Translations under genes and position numbers: made by a program
The notes under the pieces: generated by a model
Database searches by the model: none
Told to the model about the DNA's origin: nothing
Seen by the model: only the letters and a program-made list of their open reading frames with translations
Shown here: positions 21,109-30,910 of the stretch, piece by piece
Layout of the letters: the number at the start of each line of letters is the position of its first letter
Numbering within the stretch: the stretch's first letter is position 1
Assembly (NCBI GenBank): GCA_014905825.1
Contig: JACGCN010000024.1
Span: 620,001-684,000, forward strand
Direction of reading: 5' to 3'
From: Lyophyllum atratum
Lineage: Eukaryota; Basidiomycota; Agaricomycetes; Agaricales; Lyophyllaceae
Length of the DNA stretch: 64,000 bases

Positions 21109-24100
21109 ATGGAGCATCCACACGGTCTGTCCGCGCCACCGCTACTCTAATAACGCGCTTACAACTCTAATAACGCGCTTACATCTTTTCCAGAGTCTGT
21201 CAACACACCCTCGGTGTCACAAGATTTCGTCGTTCATTCTGCATTTGACCCCGAGCTGCCCATCCCCGACACGGCCACCCCCACCCCGAACGCGTCTCCG
21301 CTCCCATTGTTGGCAGACCGCCCACGCCGAGACCTCTCCGCGGGAAAGCAAGTCGAGGATCTCATTCCCGATCTCTTGTCCAGTGTCTTGGGCTCCAAGG
21401 CGCCATCCTCTGGTCGCGCTCTCGGACATGGCGATGATCAGGACGATGATCAGGACGACGTCGGCAGGGACAACGAGGACGACGGCGATCAACTTGTACT
21501 GGACGACGGTCTGGGTTCGCCATCCCACGACCCGGACGACGCCTTGAACGAGATATTCCTTGAGATAGACGTGCTCCTACACGATGCTGCCAACTACACA
21601 GGTGAGCCTCTTTCCGTCGTTCGAGACATGTACATGAGGTCCAGGGAAGCAGCAGATGACCCAGCAGGACCCAGCACCCTTCCCAACCCAGAAGCACCCA
21701 GCTCCCCTCCCATCGATACACTCAGCATCCCTGACAGTGATTCCAGCGAAATTGAGATTGAAGACTCGCCGCGCAAGACCGTCGAGCAGGAGCGCGGTAT
21801 CATCCGAGAGTTCCTCTTAAAGTCACTCGGTAAGCGCGTTCTCCTACGTCTGCCACACGCCACGTGCTTATCATAATCTCAGCAAACGCCGGACACCCCG
21901 TTGACTCTGGGAACAAGGGGGCCAAGATCCAGCTTCCGTGGGGCACCCTAGGGAAATACCTCGCCGAGGCCGGCTTACGCATTCTTAATTGGCCGCACGA
22001 CGTGCCATTTCCAGGAGAAAATATGCCAGCGAAGCCCAAGGCATCCCAAGGAATCAAAAGCCTCGCTACTGGACATGCTCGTACGCTCCGCAGGGCGCTC
22101 CAAGGCCCGGATGGAGAAGGCCCCGCGTCAACACAGTAAGTTGTCCGTGCAAGTTTCCCTTTGTGCGACGGCTCACGCATCATTCCAGATCTCAATGAGT
22201 CAAGGGACCCCGTCATCGTCAGCACGGCGCTTCCCGACAAACCCAAGCACAATCGCTACCTGTATGCTGATGGGGAGATCAGAGTCGGTGCCGAGGCCAG
22301 ACGCCCTCCGGCCCCCACCAGCACCGCCGCCAAGGGCAAATCCGTGAAGGGGAATCCCCTAACCTCTATCGACATTGACTCCTCCAACTCGAGCCCCGCG
22401 GCATCCACCCGTTTGGATTCCCCCAGCCCAACTCCCGCGGCTTCGACGCGTTCGAGATCCACAGCACGCAAACGCAGTCAGTCAGGCCGACGTTTGGTGA
22501 AGGCCAGCGACAGCGAGGATGACGAAGGTGGCGTGGTCATGCGTGCGCGTTCGAGATCCACAGCACGCAAACGCAGTCAGTCAGGCCGACGTTTGGTGAA
22601 GGCCAGCGACAGCGAGGATGACGAAGGTGGCGTGGTCATGCGTGCGTGTTCGAAACCCAGAGCACGCAAACGCAGTCAGTCGCGCCGACGTTTGATGAAG
22701 GCCAGCAACAGCGAGGATGACGAAGGTGACGTCGGTGACGAAGGTGACGTCGACGTGCATGTCAAACATGAGCCGAACGAAGTCACAGGCAAGACGACTG
22801 AGCGACAGAAGGTGGATGGGGGGAAGGGCATTGGAGGTGTCCACAGGCCTGGAGGGGAGACGCGCCCCAAGCCACGCCCCTTCTATATCCGCGTCCCCAA
22901 CCCCGTTGAGCTGCGGAGCGTGTCCATCGCCTCCCATCCGCCCGTCGCGTCTCCCTCCATCGCCCGCGCCGCGTCTGTCCCTTATGATGGAGCCGATAAT
23001 GATGGAGCCGATGCTACTCCAGAATCACCGGTTGTGTCTTCTCCGAACCGTCGCGCCGCCTCCAATCCTCCGGTCGCTGTCTTCCCGATGCCGTTCGCTG
23101 CCTCCCAAAAGGCGGCGCCGTTACAACCACTCTCTGCTCCAGCACCAGCGTCACAGGGGGACCCAGGCGAAGTACCCCCGAACGCGGCGCCCCCCAATGT
23201 CTCCCGGGCCACATCCAGTGCCGTCAAGCGCAGCGCACCCGTCGATGCTGGCGCCCTCGATCACATTCAAACATCGGCGAAGAAGGCCCGCACATCCGTT
23301 GGCGCTGCGACCATCATGGGATCGCACGAGCCCCAGCGTCCAGAGGGCGCCGCCGAGGACGCAGGAGAGGTGGCTGAGATGCGACCACAGGCGAGCCTCC
23401 GCCCTCCGACCGCCCCGCCCCCCCTGCGCATGGAGTCGCGCCCCCACGTCCGTCCGCCCCCGGTTGAGGTCGCTGGCGTTACAAAAACTTCTGTTGAAGG
23501 CGCCTGGCCTCCCCCTGGTGACACGGATCTGGCGAGGATGGTCGCGGACCCCCCATTCCTTGAGCGACCCCAAACATGGGAGCCGGCGGGATACGACGCA
23601 GCAAGGAGGTATGCCTACGACGAGCCTCGTAGCAGGTATACGGATCCCTTGGGGTACGAGCGTGGAGATTACCGCGGCGGGTATCCTGATCCCCGGAGCA
23701 GCCACAACATTTCCCGCGGCGCATACGACCCTCCCCGCGGTGCCATTGATGATTCCCGCGGCAACTTCGATGATCCCCGCCCCCGCTTCGATCCCCGCAG
23801 CCGCTTTGACGAGCCCCCCGGCGGTTACGACACTCCGCACGGCAGCTACAACGATCCCCGCGGCGGGTATGACGTTCCTCGTGGCCGCTATGAGGATCCC
23901 CGGGGCATGTATGGCCCTCCCAGGGGCATGTATCATGCACACGCCTACGACTGGAGTTATGAACAACGTCCCTACGAACGCCCAATCCCTCCTCCTGGCC
24001 CTTCATACGACAATCGGCGAGTTCCTCACGACCCTCAGGCCATGGTTCGCCGGGCAGCGTACCCCGATCCCTACGCACAGGACCGCCGTTATCCCGTCCC

Positions 24101-24233
24101 ACCGCCGAACAATGTCCGCCCCACGCCGGGATGGCCTGCCATGGAGCCAGCGCCGTACAATATCGAAGAGACCACCGGCCCATACCCCGATCCCACCCTG
24201 CCGTTCGTTGTCAAGGAGTCAGAGGGGGTGTGA
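21109..24233 (+). CDS. Large disordered paralogue A, about 977 aa
   Basis: The model is 21109-21124, 21194-21829, 21883-22135 and 22205-24233, and the lengths close in frame. Exon 2 holds an acidic region and a segment (FLEIDVLLHDAANYTGEPL) matching part of the 24987 gene. Exon 3 encodes the shared domain AKIQLPWGTLGKYLAEAGLR, NWPHDVPFPG, ending near IKSLATGHARTLRRAL. Exon 4 begins with three 33-residue RS/KR repeats and ends in many D-P-R-G/Y units (FDDPRPRF, YEDPRGMYGPPRG), a low-complexity prion-like tail. The exon 3/4 splice is uncertain: the acceptor at 22188 matches the paralogue better but is out of phase with the only good donor. Function unknown; a nucleic-acid-binding or condensate-forming role is inference. 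Confidence 0.6.
21136..21181 (+). repeat. Duplicated 19-mer inside the first intron
   Basis: ACTCTAATAACGCGCTTAC occurs twice in tandem (about 21144-21162 and 21164-21182) within the first intron of the 21109 gene. It lengthens that intron to 69 bp, above the 50-58 bp typical here. Confidence 0.75.
22450..22740 (+). repeat. 99-bp coding tandem repeat, three copies
   Basis: TTCGAGATCCACAGCACGCA starts near 22450 and recurs at 22550; a diverged third copy starts near 22649. The first two are identical over most of the unit and encode SRSTARKRSQSGRRLVKASD plus an acidic end (SEDDEGGVV). The result alternates basic RS-like and acidic blocks. Confidence 0.9.
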
Positions 24234-24986
24234 GGCGTCTACTCGCCGCGGACTTCATACACGTCTACTCGCCGCGGACATCATTTACCTTGTACGTTTT
24301 GTAATGTAAAATGTAGATAGCATTTGCCTTGTTGTATGTCCAAACCACTGATGATACTTACCCACCTGTACCACACTTATATATATGTTAATGAAATGTG
24401 GAACGCATCTTATCACATCTGGAGATCAGGACGGCGCCTATTCTTAGAACATCAACACGTAACCAAGCCAGAAGGAACACTTCTAGCAATCAACCAACAA
24501 CGCTTCTGGCAGTCAACCACCAACAAGCCTAGACCAACAACATCCAGGGCGCTCGTCTGCCCGCCACCTCCACCACCATAGGCCTGCCGCCCCGCCCTTT
24601 CTACCTTGATGGGCTCGACATCGGCGTATTCCAAGTTAAAGCTAAGACTGAGGGCGCGTCGACGTTGTGCCCGCGGGTGCGATGGATGGTCAAAGGAGGG
24701 GCGGTAGGCAGATCTTCTTGATTAGTTTGCGCGATGTCCACTACAAGGATCCGCAGATGCTCCCTCCAGCGATACCCGCGCCTCCCTTCCTCACCTCGCC
24801 ACCTCGCCTCCCGATCCCCCACTCACCACTTCACGGCGTCCGCTGTCCTCCGTGAAGCACTACGATTCTCCTTGAGGCACTACGGCTACGTATCCAAAGG
24901 ATGGACGCGCTGATTCTCGGCAAGCCGCCTTCATTTTCTACTGCCAGAGCGCATCTAACTGCATTGTGCATCCAGCTCTAGATCCT
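24234..24986. other. Intergenic between the two paralogues
   Basis: It begins with a duplicated TCTACTCGCCGCGGAC just after the upstream stop (about 24238-24254 and 24264-24281). It then becomes AT-rich with a CAACCAACAA-type stretch (about 24480-24545). A minus-strand ORF near 24601-24822 has no support. No gene seen. Confidence 0.5.
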
Positions 24987-27900
24987 ATGGAAAATTTCCA
25001 CATGCTTCATGACCACAACTACACCTATGACTTCGGGGAAACGCAGGTTGGAGGAGGGTACGGCCTGCGTGAAAAAATCAACCCCACCTGGAACGCCTCT
25101 CCGATCCGAATGGCGGCTGACCACCGACGCGATTACCTCTCCGCGCAAAAGCAAACCCAGGCGGACTCTGGGCCATCAGAGGTGACCTTCGGTCAGCCCG
25201 ACGAACGCGACGACGCGTGGGGTGCGCTGGACAGCGTGGACGATCTTTATTACGCCCAGCCGCACCGTCAGTCTCCCTCGGCTGTAACTGCTGAACCCTG
25301 GGCGAATAGTGATGGGGAGGGTAGCGATGGGGAGCTGCTGGATAACAACGCCAGCCAAGAGAAGCACAAGGCGGACGGCCCGTCTCCCAAAGGGCGGCCC
25401 TCCTCGCGGGACCGGGAAGTTATCGCCCAGACCTTCGTCGACGTCGACGCCCTCTTCCTGAAGGCCTCCGAAGTAACCGGTCGTACCGTGACGTCCCTGC
25501 AGAAAAAATACCGGGAACATGGCCGCGAGCCATCGCAGGCATCTCTGTGGAACAGGTATCAAGCATACTTCTCTAGCAATGCGAGCGAGGAGAGGGAGAG
25601 GGCGGGAAAGCCGGATGGTGGTGGTAAGCCTCGCCTACAGCCTTCCATTGGCTTGAGCTGATGTTCCACCTAGCACGTGACTGCTGGCCATCGTTCAGAG
25701 ATGCTCCAAATCATCTGGAGGTACTCGAGTTTCAAGAAGCCTGTGACATCTTGGAAGAGGAAGAGCCCGTGCGCGACCGTCGCCGTCGCTTTCAGGCACT
25801 GTTCACTAAAATGCAACGATTCGTAAGCTCCCTCTTTTCCTGGCATTCCGATGCTCATACGCAGGACTGCAGGCAAAGAGCGCAAGCGCCATGCGCTTTG
25901 AGTCCGCGATCCTTATGGTTGGGAGCTCCGTTAATTCAGACACACACCTTGGGCAAGTCTGGGCGACGGCGGGTCTGGAAAACGTACGTCCCACGCCATC
26001 TACCTCGTCGACATCGACTGAACCCTCGGCAGTTCTTTCTCAAACGCCTAGGCGTCTCGAACGAGGAAGTCGTCGGCTTTGCCAAGACTGAAGCATAGTG
26101 CGTATCCTTCTCATTCCATCAGACTATCGTTAATTTATACACACAGCGACGCCACAGCCAACACCGCAACTCTCGGTGTAATTGCCAGCAGGAGGAATGC
26201 AGCTGCGATGGCAACACCTCTAGCCGGATCCATGACGTTGACGCCCTCCAAGTCCCTTAGCACGCCCACGACCAACTCCGATGGTCGCAAGGAACGAGCA
26301 ACCGTGGAGGAAGAACGGCAGCAATGCAAAGACCTCCTGCTGGAGATGTTGGGTACGTAGCATGGCCGCTGTCCACCGTCATTCATTCCAAACAATCAAC
26401 TGGGCATTTAGCAAAAGCAGGACACGCCATGCAGATGAGAGGAAAGCTATTTCAGCTCCCCTGGTCCAGCCTAGCGAAATTCCTCTCCGATGCTGGGCTC
26501 TGTCTGCACGACTGGCCATTGGGGGTGCCCTTCCCTGGCAGTGGTCCGAAGGCAAAGAAAGGCATCAACGGCCTTGCAACCGCTCCCACACGTCAGCTGC
26601 TCGCAGCACTGCGCGGTGAGACTGGCCGCTTGCCCTACCTGAAAAAGGCGACAAACCTAATGCGTGCGTGCTCCTTCCTCGCCCTTCCTGCTCGCACTGA
26701 GGGATCTCCGCAGGCGTCGCCAGGTCAGAAGACCCAGTCATATTTACCATGGTACCACCCGCCGGCTCGGCGACGAGGGGTCTATGTTACCATGTAAACG
26801 GGACCATCACCGATGCTGTGTGCAGCCCCTCTACTGCGGCTGCTATCGGCGGGAATGGCAAACATGCTAAGCTGCACGCCCCCAGCATCGCAGTTGACAG
26901 CGACGAAGATCACGACCGCGATGGTGAGGACGACGACGAAGACGACCCGTTCCTGTGCAGCACAGTCAAATCTAGCAGCGCAACTCGTAAGCTTGATGTG
27001 GGAAACAAAGCCAAGTCATCGCAGGCTGGAGAGCAGAAGGGGAAGGCGGCGGCGGCGAAGGACAAAGCGGAAGGAAAGGCGGGCAAGGGAAAGGTGGGCA
27101 AGGGAAAGGCGGTCAAAGGAAGGGCGGTCAACGGAAAGTTGGGCAAGGGAAGGGCGGGCAAGGGAAAGGCGGCGGTAGTGATGAAGATCAAGGGGAAGGG
27201 AAAGGCGGTAGATCTGGAGGAAAAAGTTGCCAGCGAGCCCGGGAGTGAGACACCCTCCGAGGGTCTAATCGAAGCGGCAGGTCCTTCCCACAGCCGTCCT
27301 AAGCCCAGGCCGAAGGGAAAGACGGCAGATCTGGAGGCAAAAGGTGCCAGCGAGACACTCCCGGAGGGTCAAATCGGAGCGGCAGGTCCTTCCCACAGCC
27401 GTCCTAAGCCCAGGCCGAAGGGAAAGACGGTAGATCTGGAGGCAAAAGGTGCCAGCGAGTCTGGGAGGGAGACACCCCCCGAGCGTCAGATCGGAGGGGC
27501 AGGTCCTTCCGTCCCAACTGGACCTGACAGCAGCCAGTCCGTGACTTCCGGTTGGAGCACGCCTAGTGGCCCCGCGGCCCCGGCACGGCTGAGCTTGCCC
27601 ATCCCCACCGTGCCTGCTAAGCGCCATGCTAGCACGACGCCTGCTCCATCAGCGTCAGGCGTGTCCCCTGCACCACTTGTTCCCGATACACCGCTCGCCC
27701 ACCGCCCTCCACCGGCAAAGAAGCCCCGCCTGGAGGTTGACGCTCACACTCCAGGGCCCGGGATGATTGGGATGTCCGACCGACCCCGTGTGCTGTTGCA
27801 CCAAGTTGGGCTGGCTAGTCCGGGCGTCGATACCTCGACCGCCCCCCAACATTCCTACAATCCACCTCCCGTCTGTAGTCCCTCCCAACCTCGCAAGCCC

Positions 27901-28377
27901 AGTTCTTCCGACATGGAGGTGGAGGCATGCTTTCCTGGGCGAATTAGTCAGACCAACGGACGTAGGGACGGCCCCATATACGACGACACCCCTGGAAATA
28001 GGTACGATGGCCGTTCACTGGAGTATCGTCACAGTCGACTTGTCCCTCACAGTCGCCATCGGCGTCCATACGGCCCTCAACAGAACGAGCGCTGGCCTGG
28101 ATATGAAGGCCTTGCTCCCTACTATAACGATTCCCCCGCACCGCTACCTCCATACGGCCCTCAACGGCACGAGCGCTGGCCTGGATACGAAGGCCATGCT
28201 CCCTTCTATGACAATGCCCCCCCGCCGCTACCGCGAGAGGACCACGAGTCCCGGTACCGACAAGCAAACCGGATTGAATCGGTGTACTATCGCACACCCG
28301 GGCCCCATGACTTCTCTGGTGCAGGGCCGTCCAGCGCCTGGGCACGCAACCGCGTCGCAGAGTCATACCTCATCTAA
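24987..28377 (+). CDS. Large disordered paralogue B, 1027 aa, seven exons
   Basis: The exons are 24987-25623, 25674-25822, 25873-25983, 26033-26097, 26147-26352, 26412-26663 and 26714-28377 (introns 49-59 bp); all phases agree. Order: an N-terminal segment with IAQTFVDVDALFLKASEVTG and SLWNRYQAYFSS; a conserved middle of exons 2-4 (FQEACDILEEEEP, FESAILMVGSSVNSD, LGVSNEEVVGFAKTEAY); then exons 5-6 with LLLEMLG, KLFQLPWSSLAKFLSDAGL and DWPLGVPFPG, shared with the 21109 gene at the same intron position. The last exon is low complexity: GKGK-type Lys/Gly repeats, three copies of a KPRPKGKT-DLEAKGASE unit, and two of RWPGYEG. Function unknown. The helical middle followed by a basic disordered tail would suit a nuclear scaffold, which is inference. 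Confidence 0.75.
27040..27510 (+). repeat. Low-complexity coding repeats (GKGK and KPRPKGKT units)
   Basis: GGCAAGGGAAAGGCGG-type words repeat from about 27070 to 27200 (Gly-Lys-rich). They are followed by three copies of about 105-117 bp encoding AGPSHSRPKPRPKGKT and DLEAKGASE. Length differences between copies are multiples of three, so the frame is kept. Confidence 0.85.
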
Positions 28378-29214
28378 TGCAGCAAATGTCAATTCTGTTT
28401 GAACTATGGACGAGCAATCCCATCTACGCTTATGTATCGTCATTAATATCTCTCATATTACTTCCTCATGTATTTAAAGCCTACGTTGGCTACGTTGCCA
28501 TGTCTGACCCATACGAATTGTAGACCATTCCATTTTCCATTTCCCCGCCTCACCTCCCCCCCATGATGCTACATATGCAATGTACGCCTGGACATACTAT
28601 AATATATTTACTTGATAATTCCTGGAGGTACCTGGCCGTACCGTCGATGGGCACTGGAAGCGCTCGAAAGTAAGGTGTCGTCCTGACACAGTAGGTTTGG
28701 AGGCCTGTCTATAGGTAGTCGGCTCGGCGGCTCTTGGAGGCCATTGGAAGCCCCGCTAATGTTCGCCTGGAGGCTAAGAGCTCCAATTTCCGGTCAGATC
28801 CTTGCCCGATTCCTTTCTACTTCGAGATTTGGGTGTGAGTACCCTGGGATCCAAACCCCTGTAAGGCCTATTTCTACAAATTAAAACAATGGGCCACCAA
28901 GGGTATGACTAAGCATACATAGTGCTGCCTGGGGTGGACTTAGAACAATAACGAAGCGTCTGAGCTCACTCAAAGTCGTGAATGAACAAAGCCGTGATCA
29001 TCAATCGATATTCTATAATAGTAGAAGCTCATCATCATTGAGAATCTAATTCCCGTCCTCCTGCTCGCGGGGTAACGGGCTCCAAAACCTGTCGCATTAG
29101 CATACCTGAGCAATAACAACATGGTATAAGGATACAAATTGAAGTGAAAATCCGATGTGTAGCAACTTTGACCGTATTCAACATAATCATAGAACCACAT
29201 CATTATAAAATCCG
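28378..29214. other. AT-rich intergenic boundary region
   Basis: No convincing ORF, splice series or repeat is seen. This stretch separates the CCGCGG-rich accessory half from the conventional gene half. It includes ATAATATATTTA (about 28600-28612) and the 3' flanks of both neighbouring genes. Confidence 0.5.
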
Positions 29215-30547
29215 TCATGCTTTGGGTATTGCCGGGAGGCGCCGCGCAATGTAAAATGTCTGTTTGGTCCAGTGGGCAATGGAACGAAGTGCTCCAAGCG
29301 ATTCATCGACATTGACGATCGGTGAACGTAGCTTACGGGTGCTAAGCCCTTTGACGATATCATCAAAACGGGAGACAACCTCCGTCATAGTAGGTCTCTT
29401 CCGGGGGTCTTCAGCCACCATGTCTGAAATGAGCTCACGCATGAACTCAAAGCCTTTCTTAGCTTTGGCCCGGTGTTCCCAACCCTGTATTCAGGTATCA
29501 GAGAGGTAGCATCCAAAAAAAAAAATGCGCCATACATCCAAAAAATTTTGCTTAATAGCGTTGCCCATGCAATAGACGTCCACGGGGAACGGGTCACATG
29601 GCGGGGCGTCCGGTATCAGGAATTCTGGAACAGTCTTATCGCCTCCCCATGGAGGCGTCTCAAGATGAGGAGCTTCAGGTGAATAGATAATTGATAGGTC
29701 GAAGTCAAGAAGGTAGTACTTGACGGGCTTGCTGGTTCGAGTAGCAGGCTTCGTCGTCCTGCCGCTGAAGTCGCGCTTCATCATGGGACGGGCCGGGTGA
29801 GGTGGTGGTTTGAACAGAGACAAGGTGTCCGCCATGATATTGTCGTATTTGCAGTCTCTAGTAATATCTCGAGGTTAGCGCCTGCGGATTGAGGTGGCAA
29901 TGCCCTACCCGTGGACAACATTATTCTCGTGCATAAATTGTAAGCCCTGCCCAAATTTAGATGCGGGTCCTCACTCAAGGCAGACGCTTACCTCGAAAAT
30001 TTGGCGAAAAAACTCCACAGCTTCTCCAATGGTCTCAAACGGCGCGAACTCGGTATCGAACAAGAATGGCATCACGATAAAAGCGATGTCAGAGCCCTCC
30101 GATGGGTAGATGACGTCGAGTATAGGTACGCAACGGTTTTTAGCATCTGATGCTAGCGGCTCGGTAGAGAAGTGTTTCCCAATCGTAATCTCGTGGGGGA
30201 ACCTAGAAACATTGATTCTTTTCAGTATCGCAAGCGAACCATCAGCACGAGTTGCGTCTAAAACTTGGCCGGACTAGTGAGGAGTTGTAAGAGCCAAGTC
30301 TACTACGATGAGGGGATTTTATCACAAGAATAGCAACCCCGTCTTCACAGGTTGTCCAACTCTTGGAAGAGCCCAACCAAGAAGCCACCCAGTCCGGATG
30401 ATAACGTGGTCTAAGAGTATATCCATGGTCCTTGAGCAGCTGGTAATGGTTGCGCCAGAGGAGTTCAGTTTTCAGGAGTTTACCATTCTGCATGGAATGG
30501 GGGTCATGAGGAATGGCTTGCTGGTGAGGAGTGGCGGTCGATCCCAT
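29215..30547 (-). CDS. Protein-kinase-like protein, 377 aa, five exons
   Basis: Exons are 30547-30326, 30273-29992, 29946-29909, 29857-29536 and 29484-29215 (introns 52, 45, 51 and 51 bp). The kinase-like fold is visible: ADGSLAILKRI (lysine of strand 3), LQFMHENNVVHGDCKYDNIM (catalytic loop with HGD in place of HRD, Asp and Asn kept), YYLLDFDLS (DFD in place of DFG) and a C-lobe ending EDPRKRPTMTEVV. A clear Gly-rich loop is not seen. This layout is common in an Agaricomycete kinase-like family; activity is possible because Lys, Asp and Asn are present, but the altered motifs allow a pseudokinase. It is divergent from the kinase at 30911 across 363 bp. Confidence 0.75.
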
Positions 30548-30910
30548 GGCAAGGACGACTTCGGGGGACAGGGCTGTTCACGCTATTGTTGCAGGAAAAC
30601 GGAAATAACCCTCATTGGAATTTGAACCAGGATGCCCGATGACAGCGTGGAAAATATCGTTGGAAAAGCTGATCGATGATCGATTGATCAATGAGATCGA
30701 TCATTCGACTTGGAGTCGTTGTTTTCTCATTACAGCTCCTTACATACATACTTTTCTATACTTTTCCAGCTGATTTTGTTGTTCCTAATGTGGAATCGTT
30801 GGGAATCCGACACGATTGCGGCCACAGACTGGACTCTTCTGATTTAAATACAGGCCTGACGATTGCTTGATTCTCACAAACCATCCTTCTTTTTCCACCC
30901 ATAACCGCCG
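30548..30910. promoter_or_regulatory. 363-bp divergent promoter of two kinases
   Basis: It contains GATCGATGATCGATTGATCAATGAGATCGATCATTCGA (within about 30660-30700), a dense cluster of GATC and ATCGAT palindromes. A TTTAAATA element lies about 65 bp before the 30911 start. A shared regulator is plausible from the layout. Confidence 0.45.

Noticed and set aside
23151..24183. Long minus-strand ORFs antisense to paralogue A
   Set aside because: They mirror the D-P-R-G repeats and have no independent motif or splice support.
22717..24309. 530-codon second frame overlapping paralogue A exon 4
   Set aside because: GC-rich repeats keep it open. It has no homology to the paralogue, while the main frame does.
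1..28400. Searched for a KDZ or other transposase to go with the TET/JBP relic
   Set aside because: No transposase core or terminal inverted repeats are recognisable in this window, so a complete element is not claimed.
30600..30640. GGTTCAAATTCC on the minus strand, resembling a tRNA T-loop
   Set aside because: The flanking bases do not pair as a T-stem, and no D-arm, anticodon arm or acceptor stem fits.
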